From assembly GCA_934444365.1 (NCBI GenBank), contig CAKSCM010000016.1:1-39004 (forward strand): a stretch of DNA of 39,004 nucleotides, given 5' to 3'. Source of the DNA: an uncultured Eubacteriales bacterium (GTDB taxonomy: Bacteria > Bacillota > Clostridia > Oscillospirales > Acutalibacteraceae). A program made the translations under genes and the position numbers. A model generated the notes under the pieces. The model worked only from the letters and a program-made list of their open reading frames with translations, did no database searches and was not told the origin of the DNA. Shown one piece after another: positions 18,255 through 26,136 of this stretch (position 1 is the first letter of the stretch; each line of letters starts with the position of its first letter).

Positions 18255-18611
18255 TCACATACCGCCGAGCCCGAAGCTTATCGACAGCGCGTTGTCGATC
18301 CTGCCCATGTTTACCCTGTCAAGCGTCCCCATTTTTTCTCTGAGCCGTCGCTTGTCAATGGTTCTTACCTGTTCCAGCAGAACTATCGAGTCCTTGCTGA
18401 GTCCCGAGCCGTCGGCGTTAACCTTAATATGGGTCGGCAGGCGCGTTTTGTCGCTCTGGCTTGTAATGGCCGCCGCTATAACGGTCGGGCTGTATTTGTT
18501 GCCGACGTCGTTTTGAACAATAAGTACCGGTCTCATTCCGCCCTGCTCCGAGCCCACAACCGGGCTTAGGTCGGCGTAGTAAATGTCTCCTCTTTTAATG
18601 TTTTCAATCAA
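18255..18611 (-). CDS. mazF: MazF/EndoA-type mRNA interferase toxin, without an adjacent antitoxin
   Basis: This 118-residue PemK/MazF ribonuclease closely follows Bacillus EndoA: RGDIYYADLSPVVGSEQGG, RPVLIVQND, TVIAAAITSQ, LPTHIKV, and VLLEQVRTIDKRRL. By family comparison the catalytic Arg is R27 and the catalytic Thr is T50, both present. It would cleave single-stranded RNA at a short sequence. The start is TTG at 18611, directly preceded in frame by TAA, so no longer protein is possible. The ribosome site (GGACGGTG) is poor. No MazE-like or ribbon-helix-helix antitoxin is readable in the 480 bases upstream, which hold only repeats. Either the antitoxin is elsewhere or this is an orphan housekeeping-type EndoA. 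Confidence 0.92.
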   Translation of the reverse strand: MIENIKRGDIYYADLSPVVGSEQGGMRPVLIVQNDVGNKYSPTVIAAAITSQSDKTRLPTHIKVNADGSGLSKDSIVLLEQVRTIDKRRLREKMGTLDRVNMGRIDNALSISFGLGGM

Positions 18612-18787
18612 TTAAAAACACCGTCCGATGTAAATTTTGTTTTTGAAGCTTCGGCTGTCGCATAGCCGTACTCTTTTAAGAATTTTGTTCGAGCCCGGCA
18701 TTCCGACGAATGCTTGGCTGCCCGGCCCATGCGATTTCCGCTGCACCGCCGGTCGCGCTACGGTTTAACCGTTCGTCCGTCTGCGCC
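18612..18787. other. Intergenic region upstream of mazF
   Basis: This stretch has a GC-rich composition like the repeats that follow. No promoter for the minus strand is convincing, and no antitoxin gene is seen. Confidence 0.4.
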
Positions 18788-18790
18788 GAC

Positions 18791-18825
18791 CGGTTGCTGT
18801 ATTTCCTGACCAACCTGCCCGTTCG
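18791..18825. repeat. Dispersed repeat, copy 1
   Basis: This 35-base sequence starts CGGTTGCTGTATTTCC and ends AACCTGCCCGTTCG. It is identical to 18996-19030 and partly to 19086-19121. Confidence 0.9.
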
Positions 18826-18995
18826 CCCGCGCCGCCCGTTCGCCGCGAGGTTATCCGTCTGCCGATTACGGTGCAGAGCTGCCGTGGTGTCGATTGCACG
18901 CGTATGACATTCGTCCGCCCGCCAATTTATCGCCCCGAGGTCGGTGCCGCCCGGCAGCACCGGCCGGCGGCTCATCGGGTTTTCGTCGCGCCGCC

Positions 18996-19045
18996 CGGTT
19001 GCTGTATTTCCTGACCAACCTGCCCGTTCGTCCGTCCGCGCCGCC
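18996..19045. repeat. Dispersed repeat, copy 2 (with extended 3' arm)
   Basis: The first 35 bases equal copy 1, and the next 15 (TCCGTCCGCGCCGCC) are shared with copy 3. The repeat falls in different reading frames in its copies, so it is not a protein repeat. Confidence 0.9.
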
Positions 19046-19087
19046 CCTGTCGGCGTGAGCATAAACAGCCGTCCGGCTGCGGCGTTT

Positions 19088-19121
19088 TCTGACCAACCTG
19101 CCCGTTCGTCCGTCCGCGCCG
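19088..19121. repeat. Dispersed repeat, copy 3 (3' part)
   Basis: This copy begins CTGACCAACCTGCCC and runs through TCCGTCCGCGCCGC, matching the end of copy 2. A further pair of near-identical 25-mers, TTTATCGCCCCGAGG plus GGTGCCGC, lies at 18926-18950 and 19199-19223. The whole 18.7-19.25 kb block is therefore a mosaic of short repeats. Confidence 0.85.
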
Positions 19122-19223
19122 CTTTATAATCCGGCTGTGTGCTGCCTCGCCACTCCCGGCTGATTTATCATCCGGTCGTAGTGTTATCTTTTCTCCGCTT
19201 TATCGCCCCGAGGCCGGTGCCGC

Positions 19224-19660
19224 TTCCCCGGCCGAGCGTTTTCTTGTCTCTTTGTCCGGCGCTTAACACTTCGGAAACAGGTCTTTTTATCGCGGGGCTT
19301 GCCGGCGTTCGGTTATATTTTTGCCTTTTGCGGTAAATTTATACACCGCCTTTTCAAAAAGACAAGCCGTCAATTTCAGTATATTCACCCACATATTGTA
19401 TTGCGACAGGTAATCGCGGCGTCCATGACACAACCAATGTGTCAACATGCACAAAAAGTTATAAAAAATAAATGCAATATAACGAAAGAGAAGATGACAT
19501 AAAATTTAGTTGTTATATTTTTGTTGTTAAAAACTTCATTTTTACGACATAATGCGAAAATTGACACAGTAAAAACTATGTAATATCAACAATAAATGCA
19601 CAGTTTTGAACGAGATGTACGAAATAGTGCATAGCACAAACTTAAATGCAAGATTACATG
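19224..19660. other. Intergenic region, becoming AT-rich
   Basis: This DNA has no gene. A TTGACA box occurs at 19561-19566, with only a weak -10 candidate (TATCAA, 19584). The composition shifts from GC-rich repeats to AT-rich DNA near 19340, as is common before promoters. Confidence 0.45.
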
Positions 19661-19665
19661 CGTTG

Positions 19666-19674
19666 TGATACAAT
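19666..19674 (+). promoter_or_regulatory. Extended -10 promoter for the dockerin gene
   Basis: TGATACAAT at 19666-19674 is an extended -10 element (TG-N-TACAAT). The -35 box is weak. Transcription from it would give a leader of about 515 bases before the start at 20196. Confidence 0.5.
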
Positions 19675-19679
19675 TACAC

Positions 19680-20195
19680 CGTACCTTGGGCAAGTTCTAA
19701 GCAGCGGTATAGAGTAACCTGCCGCGGCGTCGGTTTTGCTTTTTCGGCGGAGCTTTGCGGTATTCGCGGTTCTGTTTTGCGAATTCGGCCGGGGCTTGCG
19801 TTTAAGGTCGGTTTTGTGCGCTGTGTCCGCTTTTATCGGGCGGGGCCTCTTTGCACAAGATGTAAGAAAAAAAGGAGGTTAACTTAAGTTTCCCGAAAAG
19901 CGGAAAGCGGACGTTAATGCCGTGTGGAGAAAAAAGGCATTAACCGCCGCGCTTAAAGCCGGTTTTTGAAGGCAAACGCCGTTTATTAAATAAGGTAATC
20001 GGTGTAAAATCGGCGAATTCAGCAACAGGTCGTCTGTTCGAGTAAAAGCTTATGCCTATAAAGCTTAAAGCTTTTGCGCAAACCGGGGCGGCTGCCGCAA
20101 CGGACTCGCGGTGCAGGAGGGTCCGGCACTTATTTTGTTCTTTATGGAGGATTAGAAACATCCTCAAAAGAAAAATAAATTTGGGAGGAAAACAA
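19680..20195 (+). promoter_or_regulatory. Long structured 5' leader of the dockerin protein gene
   Basis: The leader holds an orphan perfect Shine-Dalgarno sequence (AAAGGAGGT, 19871-19879) with no start codon after it. A 9-bp perfect stem, GTTAATGCC (19913-19921) with GGCATTAAC (19936-19944), encloses a tiny ATG-to-TAA frame at 19917-19943. CGGAC pairs with GTCCG at 20101-20125, and GAGGAT (20147-20152) pairs with ATCCTC (20160-20165). The real site, GGGAGG at 20183-20188, follows. No known riboswitch class was recognised. Confidence 0.5.
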
Positions 20196-23100
20196 ATGAA
20201 AAAAGCAATATCTTTGATATTATCAATCATGATGCTCGTCGGTATGTTCTCGATGATACCCTTTGCAAGCGCCGAGAACAAATACTATGTTGTAAACGAC
20301 GGCACTACAATTGATAATGTTGCCGTCAGAGGCGAATGCGCGGACTGGACCACGCTTGAGCAGCATGACGGATATTTCACCTTAAAGTCGGGCGAAAATC
20401 ATGCTATATATGCCAACGTATTTAACCGCGGCGTATTCTTCACTTTAGGCGAAGAAATAGATATGACCAATATGCCGATTTTCGAAATCCTTTACCGTGT
20501 TGATCAGGTAGAGGCCGACAAGCAGTATCACTTCCAGGTGAATTTCTGCAACGGCAACAACGGCGACGGTTATAACTGCAACAACCTCGGCTTTGCCCCC
20601 TCTACCGATTGGACGAGATGGCAGACTAATTATACTAGCTCGGGAAATGCCGGTCTTGCCGAGGTCGACATGACCAAGATCAAGAAGATCTCCCTTTCTC
20701 AGATGAACTACAATAAGGGCGTTTCTCTCGGCACAAGCTTTGATTTCAAAGGCGTTGCCATAATGGACGAGGCTACAAAAAATGCCCGTACCGCTGAGGA
20801 GACCCGTATTCAGGGACTTATCGACGCCCTTGATGTTACCGAAGAGAACATCGCTTCCACCGCCGCAAGCGTAAAGGAAGTTAAGGACGCTCTTAAAGCC
20901 GCTAACGAGTCTTACCCCAACTTCATGGTAAACACCGCTAAGTACGATGCGGCTCTGCCCATCTTCACCGCTTACTATGAGTCGATGAACAAAGAGTTCG
21001 ACGTTCAGTACAGCGCTGCCAACGACAAGAATCTTCTTACCGCTAACCCCACTTCGACGCTTGACAACACCACCTACACCGAAGGCGACAGCTCTATCGC
21101 TGCCAAGGAAAGCAATACAAGAAACAACTTTAGGTTCTATGCATTCCAGTCGGGCAAAGCTGCATTCGATATGACCGATGCAGTCAATGCCGACGGTGAA
21201 TTCTATGTTACCTACGATCTGTATTGCGGCGAAGGAAATGCCGCCGGTTGGAACCGTCTTGTTACCCAGCTTGGTACCACACAGGGCATAAGCGGCTGGA
21301 AACAGAGCGGTGAAAAGCTTATTTCCAAGCCTGCTAATCTCCATGTCGGTTGGAACCACATGGCAATAAAGCTCAACGTTAATACCGATTTCACAAAGAA
21401 TCCGGATATCACCTGGAGCACCGATAACCTCGGCTTCATAGTCGTTTTTGCCGACCGCAACGACAAGATAGCGGTTGACATGAAGATCGACGATATCCGC
21501 ATAATGAGCGTAAGATCTTATGAAGAGCAATTTGCAGCCAGAAACGCCGCTAAGGACGTTATAAGCGCAATTGCCGAGCTCGGCGAAGTCACCGAGGAAA
21601 ACCTCGACGCCGTTAAAGCTCTCAAAGCCAAGTATGACGCTCTTAACGACGAGCAGAAGGCTCTTGTAACCAACAGCGCCAAGCTTGACGAAGCTTATAC
21701 TAAGTATCTTGACCTTGTAATGGTCGAGTTCAACGCTTCCTTCAATGCTGCTGAAGACAAGAACATACTCCCCGGCAATGCTGGCGGTACTACAAATGAT
21801 AACACCACCTATACCGAGGGAACTCAGTCTGTAGCCCTTAAAGGCTCCAACAAAACCGACTTCCGCTTCTGGATATTCAGAAACGGCGCCGATCCCATGC
21901 TTGACATTACAAACGCCATTGATAAAAACGGCGATTTCTATGTAACCTACGATTTTTACTGTGACGAAGGCAGCACCAAATGGAACCGTATTGTTACCCA
22001 GCTCGGTGCTAAAGCCGGTATGGACGGCTGGAAACAGAACCTTTCCTTTGTGGACAGAACCACCAAGTTTAAGGTTGGTTGGAACCATTATGCCATTAAG
22101 CTGAACACCTCTATGTTCACCGAGCACACCGAAATCACCTGGGATCCCACCCAGTTTGCATTCATTGTTATCTGGGGCGACGGCGGATCAGGTGAGATCA
22201 AGCTCAAGATAGACGACGTTCGTATAATGGGCACAAAGACCTATGCCAACGACTATGCCGATATATGCGCCGCTAAGGACGTATTTACCGCAATAGTTGA
22301 GGCCGGCACCGATCCCGATAAGGTTCTTGCCGCTGCCGAGGCTTACAATGCCCTTACCGAAAAACAGAAGGGTCTTGTTGCCAACGCCGGCGACATCGAC
22401 GCCAAGGTTGAGGCTGCAAACGCCGCCAAGGCCGCCGCTGTCGACGCTCTTATCGATGCCATCGGCACCGTTACCAAGAATTCCGACGATGCTATCGCTG
22501 CTGCCCGTGCAGCTTACGATGCACTTAACGACACTCAGAAGGCTCTTGTTACGAAGTATGACGTTCTCACCGCCGCTGAGGAAGCTTATAAGAATCTTTC
22601 CGATTACTTCTCGGAGAATGCCTCTATAGTTAACTGGCGTGCAGGCTATATCGGCACCGCTCAGTTCAAAGATGGCGTAGCCGCTACCTACGGCCGCGGA
22701 GCCAGCAATGACTACGGCAACAAGATAGGCATGATCGCTGCAGGTGTTGATCCGGAGTACGCAAATGATCCCAACAAGACCTGGAAAGTATATCATAACC
22801 TTACTGATGAGGATACCGTAATCGGTTGGGCAAACGGTAACGTTACCGAAAACGTTTTTGTCCACTCGGCAATGCTCGATTGGAATGCTGTCGCTCCCAA
22901 CGTTGGCGACAAGTTCACCGTCGTAGTTAAGGGCGAAGCCCGTACACGTACCGAAAACGACATTCTTTCCAACACAGCCAATGTCGGCGGTGATGTAAAT
23001 CCGCACGACGCATATACATTTGATATCGACGGCAATACTGTAAAGACCTACACTGCTGCTGAGTATGACGCACTTCCGGTTTATACCGACGCTGAGCGCG

Positions 23101-25154
23101 GCTATACCTACAGAAGAATGGTTCTTGAGACCGAGCGTGCCGAGAACATGAACGGTCAGGTACGCGTACAGCTCCATTCAAGCGGATTTACCTCCTGGAT
23201 GGTAGTTTACGGTATTGAAGCTTACAACGCCGCCGGCGAAAAGGTTTGGGAGCGCACCGCTCAGAACATTTACGACGGTAATGGTGTAGGAATCCTCGGC
23301 GCTGACTGGGGTTCGCACTGGGTCACCGATGCAGGTGTTCGCTTCAACAAGACCGGCGACGGTACCGGCACCGATATGTGGGGCCTCTACGCTGCAAAGC
23401 AGGATACCGCCGGCGTTTACGCGCTTGAGTACTCCATGAAGATGACCGACGTTGCCGAAGGCAATGTTATCTCCATCGGACGCAACTCGCCTGCTACCGG
23501 TGTTCAGACCTGGACCACCATAACCGACAAGCAGGTAAAGGGCGACTACGCCATTTACACCCATATGTTTAAGTATGATCCGGACGAAGGCGACGGCCGC
23601 ATCGAGCCGATCATCAGACTCTACGGCAACGCCGACATCAACCTCACCAACATCCGTCTTGTTAAGATTTCGGATGTCAAGGCAGTCGAGTTCCTTATCG
23701 ACTCCATAGGTGAAGTTACCCTCGATTCGAAGGCTGCAATCGACGAAGCACGCGCTGCTTACGATGCACTTTCCGAAGAGGATAAGAACCTCGTTACCAA
23801 TTACGAGACCCTTGAGGCTGCTGAAGCAGCATACGCAAGACTCCAGCCCATATTCAACTATGCTCATACCGCTGACGAGATCAACGAGTACGATACTGTT
23901 GATAATGAAGGCAATCCCGCAAAAGCGAAGGATTGGAGACAGCATGTTCCCGGCTGGACCGCTCCCGAAATTGATGAGGAAGATTATGTACAGGGCACCG
24001 GCAGTATCGTCCTTGAGGGCGACGATGTCGGAAACGTTGCAAACATCTTCCGTTTGATGAACAGAATCACAAACTTCCAGGCCGACCTCAACGATACTCC
24101 GTATTTCGAGATGTTCTGGAAGAGCGACGTAGATTACAGCGGTCAGATTCAGATCAACTTCGGTTACAACCGTGAAGACGGCCGCAACTGGGCTCCCGGC
24201 AAGGACTTTGCCGCTAACCGTTGGCAGAGAATTCAGGTTAAGGTTACCGACGTTGCTCCGGCTGTTGAGATGGACAAAAACGGAATGATAATCAACTCGC
24301 TCCGTATATGCTACATCAAGCCCGACGGCTTCCCCGAGACCATAACTGTTCACATGGACGGCCTTATGTTCTACAACGAGGCATTCCTTACCGCACGTAC
24401 CGCCGAGGAAACCCGCATAGAAGCCCTCATCGATGCACTCAGCAATGATTCCACCGATGAAGAGCTCCTGGCTGTTAAGACTGCCCTCGACGAGAGCAGC
24501 GCGAAGTTCGCAAACTTCTATCCCAACAACATGGTTAAGTGGAATCGCCTCTACAATGCATATCTTGCAAAGCATGCAGTAGAAGAAGTAATAGCCAAGA
24601 TCGACGCTATCGGCGAGGTAGCCCTTACCGACGAGTGCAAGGCTTTGATTGATGCTGCAGACGCTGCCTTCAACGCTCTTACCGACGCTCAGAAGGAAGA
24701 GGTTACCAACAAGCAGACCCTTGACGACGCCAAGGCAAAGTATGCCGATCTCGCTGCCGTAAAGGCTGTTGAGGACTTAATCGACGCAATCGGCGAGGTA
24801 ACTAAGGATTCCGGTGCGGCAATAACCGACGCCGAGAACGCCTACAATGCTCTTACCGAAGGCCAGAAGGCCATGGTTAACGCCGATAAGGCCGCTGCCC
24901 TTGCAAAGGCAAGAGAAGACTTTGACAAGCTTAATGCTGTCAAGTACGGCCACTTAGCCGGAAACGACGAAATAACCGCCGCGGACGCGCTGATTGCCCT
25001 CCAGATAGCTGTAGGCAAGTTCCAGCCGACCGAGGAGCAGGCGAAGGCAGCTAACGTTGACGGTGAAGGCGAAGTAACCGCAACCGACGCACTTCTCATT
25101 CTCCAGTATGCGGTAGGCAAGATCGACAAATTCCCCGTTGAGGAAAAAGCCTAA
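20196..25154 (+). CDS. Secreted multi-module surface protein with C-terminal type I dockerin
   Basis: This 1652-residue protein has a signal peptide ending near FASA (about 27). Modules alternate with helical repeats. A first beta module covers about 30-190. Two near-duplicate jelly-roll-like modules lie at about 265-450 and 510-692, sharing F-YVTYD-YC-EG, NR-VTQLG, HVGWNH/KVGWNH and IDD-RIM. A longer unrelated module spans about 804-1158, and another about 1219-1399. Six or seven ~50-residue helical repeats (pattern: IDAIGEVT, AYDALNDEQKALVTN, AEEAY) separate them. The end (about 1582-1652) is a dockerin: a degenerate first loop (AGNDEITAADALIALQ) and a good second one (NVDGEGEVTATDALLILQYAVGK, 2 parts of the calcium motif), so it should dock to a cohesin. 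No catalytic domain is visible. ATG 20196 is fixed by GGGAGG and the signal peptide. Codon use suggests high expression. Confidence 0.87.
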   Translation: MKKAISLILSIMMLVGMFSMIPFASAENKYYVVNDGTTIDNVAVRGECADWTTLEQHDGYFTLKSGENHAIYANVFNRGVFFTLGEEIDMTNMPIFEILYRVDQVEADKQYHFQVNFCNGNNGDGYNCNNLGFAPSTDWTRWQTNYTSSGNAGLAEVDMTKIKKISLSQMNYNKGVSLGTSFDFKGVAIMDEATKNARTAEETRIQGLIDALDVTEENIASTAASVKEVKDALKAANESYPNFMVNTAKYDAALPIFTAYYESMNKEFDVQYSAANDKNLLTANPTSTLDNTTYTEGDSSIAAKESNTRNNFRFYAFQSGKAAFDMTDAVNADGEFYVTYDLYCGEGNAAGWNRLVTQLGTTQGISGWKQSGEKLISKPANLHVGWNHMAIKLNVNTDFTKNPDITWSTDNLGFIVVFADRNDKIAVDMKIDDIRIMSVRSYEEQFAARNAAKDVISAIAELGEVTEENLDAVKALKAKYDALNDEQKALVTNSAKLDEAYTKYLDLVMVEFNASFNAAEDKNILPGNAGGTTNDNTTYTEGTQSVALKGSNKTDFRFWIFRNGADPMLDITNAIDKNGDFYVTYDFYCDEGSTKWNRIVTQLGAKAGMDGWKQNLSFVDRTTKFKVGWNHYAIKLNTSMFTEHTEITWDPTQFAFIVIWGDGGSGEIKLKIDDVRIMGTKTYANDYADICAAKDVFTAIVEAGTDPDKVLAAAEAYNALTEKQKGLVANAGDIDAKVEAANAAKAAAVDALIDAIGTVTKNSDDAIAAARAAYDALNDTQKALVTKYDVLTAAEEAYKNLSDYFSENASIVNWRAGYIGTAQFKDGVAATYGRGASNDYGNKIGMIAAGVDPEYANDPNKTWKVYHNLTDEDTVIGWANGNVTENVFVHSAMLDWNAVAPNVGDKFTVVVKGEARTRTENDILSNTANVGGDVNPHDAYTFDIDGNTVKTYTAAEYDALPVYTDAERGYTYRRMVLETERAENMNGQVRVQLHSSGFTSWMVVYGIEAYNAAGEKVWERTAQNIYDGNGVGILGADWGSHWVTDAGVRFNKTGDGTGTDMWGLYAAKQDTAGVYALEYSMKMTDVAEGNVISIGRNSPATGVQTWTTITDKQVKGDYAIYTHMFKYDPDEGDGRIEPIIRLYGNADINLTNIRLVKISDVKAVEFLIDSIGEVTLDSKAAIDEARAAYDALSEEDKNLVTNYETLEAAEAAYARLQPIFNYAHTADEINEYDTVDNEGNPAKAKDWRQHVPGWTAPEIDEEDYVQGTGSIVLEGDDVGNVANIFRLMNRITNFQADLNDTPYFEMFWKSDVDYSGQIQINFGYNREDGRNWAPGKDFAANRWQRIQVKVTDVAPAVEMDKNGMIINSLRICYIKPDGFPETITVHMDGLMFYNEAFLTARTAEETRIEALIDALSNDSTDEELLAVKTALDESSAKFANFYPNNMVKWNRLYNAYLAKHAVEEVIAKIDAIGEVALTDECKALIDAADAAFNALTDAQKEEVTNKQTLDDAKAKYADLAAVKAVEDLIDAIGEVTKDSGAAITDAENAYNALTEGQKAMVNADKAAALAKAREDFDKLNAVKYGHLAGNDEITAADALIALQIAVGKFQPTEEQAKAANVDGEGEVTATDALLILQYAVGKIDKFPVEEKA

Positions 25155-25209
25155 TCACAGTTTAAGGTGATGAACGGACATCATGTCCGATAATACCTTG
25201 AATTAAAAT

Positions 25210-25247
25210 AAAAGGGGCATCGCGTATTTTATACGCGGTGCCCTTTT
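25210..25247 (+). terminator. Terminator of the dockerin protein gene
   Basis: GGGGCATCGCGTAT pairs with ATACGCGGTGCCC with one T-G pair and a three-base loop. It is flanked by AAAA before and TTTT after. An extra nested foldback (AAGGT...ACCTT enclosing CGGACA...TGTCCG) sits at 25164-25199, between the stop codon and the terminator. Confidence 0.9.
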
Positions 25248-26013
25248 GCCGGTTTACGTATCCTTTTTTCGCTTTGCATAATATAATAATAGTATATAGT
25301 CCGCCTCTATGCCGACAGCGGCAAGTACGACTGAAATGATGGTAATAGTGATGATAGTGTTAATGCCAATGTCAACAGTGACGGAATTGATAATGCATTA
25401 ATGCATTGCACCGGCGTGACATAATGCTATAGACAGGTCGCGTAAATGCGCTTATAAAAAGCGCCGCATATATAAAAATCAGCATTGCTTGTCTTAGTCA
25501 AAACGTATAAATATGTTGTTTATAGTGACTGTAAGAATATTTTAGGATGATCCTGCCGACGACTCGGAAGAAAAGCGAACAAAACCGGAAAATTCGAGCT
25601 AAAAAGTGTTGCAGCAGAGAGGATTTAACGTGATCCGGTTGAAAGGTGGGTTATGTTGAGGTTATAACTATAACTATAATTATAATGAGTTACAGTATTT
25701 TTATTACTTTGCCTGCCGTCGTGCGGCGAAGACGATATTTACAAAAGAATAATCATGTAATTAAAATATATGTGCATTTTCTTAAAAGGTGCGTCAAAAT
25801 TCGCCCCTTTTTTACACATATATAGTGAAGGGCGAAAATGTTTTTCCGACCGATACATAAAACGCACCCTACCACGTAATTTGCAGAAGAATAAAAACAC
25901 CTGCCAAACGGTGCCGAAAAAACAAAATGTACGCATACTTTTCCGTTACCAACACTATATATGCCTTAGGCGGCATTGTGTGCAAGAATAGGTCGTTTGG
26001 CAATAAAAAACTG
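25248..26013. other. Long AT-rich intergenic region without a gene
   Basis: No open frame here has a ribosome site or family-like sequence. Visible structures are a GCGCTT/AAGCGC hairpin near 25449-25465, an alternating TAACTATAACTATAAT low-complexity run near 25662-25686, and a two-level foldback at 25788-25868. Confidence 0.5.
25788..25868. repeat. Two-level foldback (candidate structured RNA)
   Basis: The outer arms GGTGCGT (25788-25794) and ACGCACC (25862-25868) enclose inner arms ATTCGCCCC-TT (25799-25809) and AAGGGCGAAAAT (25828-25839). The inner loop contains CAC/GTG around ATATATA. Confidence 0.5.
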
Positions 26014-26042
26014 TTGACTAAAACTAAAAAGGGTGATATACT
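26014..26042 (+). promoter_or_regulatory. Strong sigma-A promoter of the solute-binding lipoprotein gene
   Basis: TTGACT (26014-26019), a 17-base spacer, and TATACT (26037-26042) with an extended TG at 26034-26035. This is among the best promoters in the window. Confidence 0.85.
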
Positions 26043-26136
26043 GTATTCGGTTGGATCGAGGGGTCTGCTCTTTTGGCGACCCTTGGAACAAAAACAGAAA
26101 TTCCGCTTTCAATCTATTCTGTAAGGAGAGAAAAAA

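Noticed and set aside
18676..19096. Overlapping minus-strand frames upstream of mazF as a possible antitoxin
   Set aside because: They consist of the DNA repeats read in different frames, are rich in Arg and Gly without a fold pattern, and lack ribosome sites.
19917..19943. Leader peptide of eight codons
   Set aside because: It has no suitably spaced ribosome site (the nearest is 38 bases away) and lies inside a hairpin; kept only as part of the leader description.
19680..20195. A known riboswitch (for example cyclic-di-GMP) before the dockerin gene
   Set aside because: The conserved core bases of the classes I can recall were not found; only generic stems and Shine-Dalgarno-like sites are seen.
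20445..22127. Open frame of 560 codons on the minus strand inside the dockerin gene
   Set aside because: It lies fully antisense to the modular secreted protein, has no ribosome site and its composition follows from the codon bias of the plus strand.
23178..24575. Open frame of 465 codons on the minus strand inside the dockerin gene
   Set aside because: Same reasons: antisense shadow of a highly biased coding sequence, no family-like sequence.
25927..26124. Short frame covering the promoter of the solute-binding lipoprotein gene
   Set aside because: It spans an excellent promoter and ends just before the real gene; no ribosome site or family signal.
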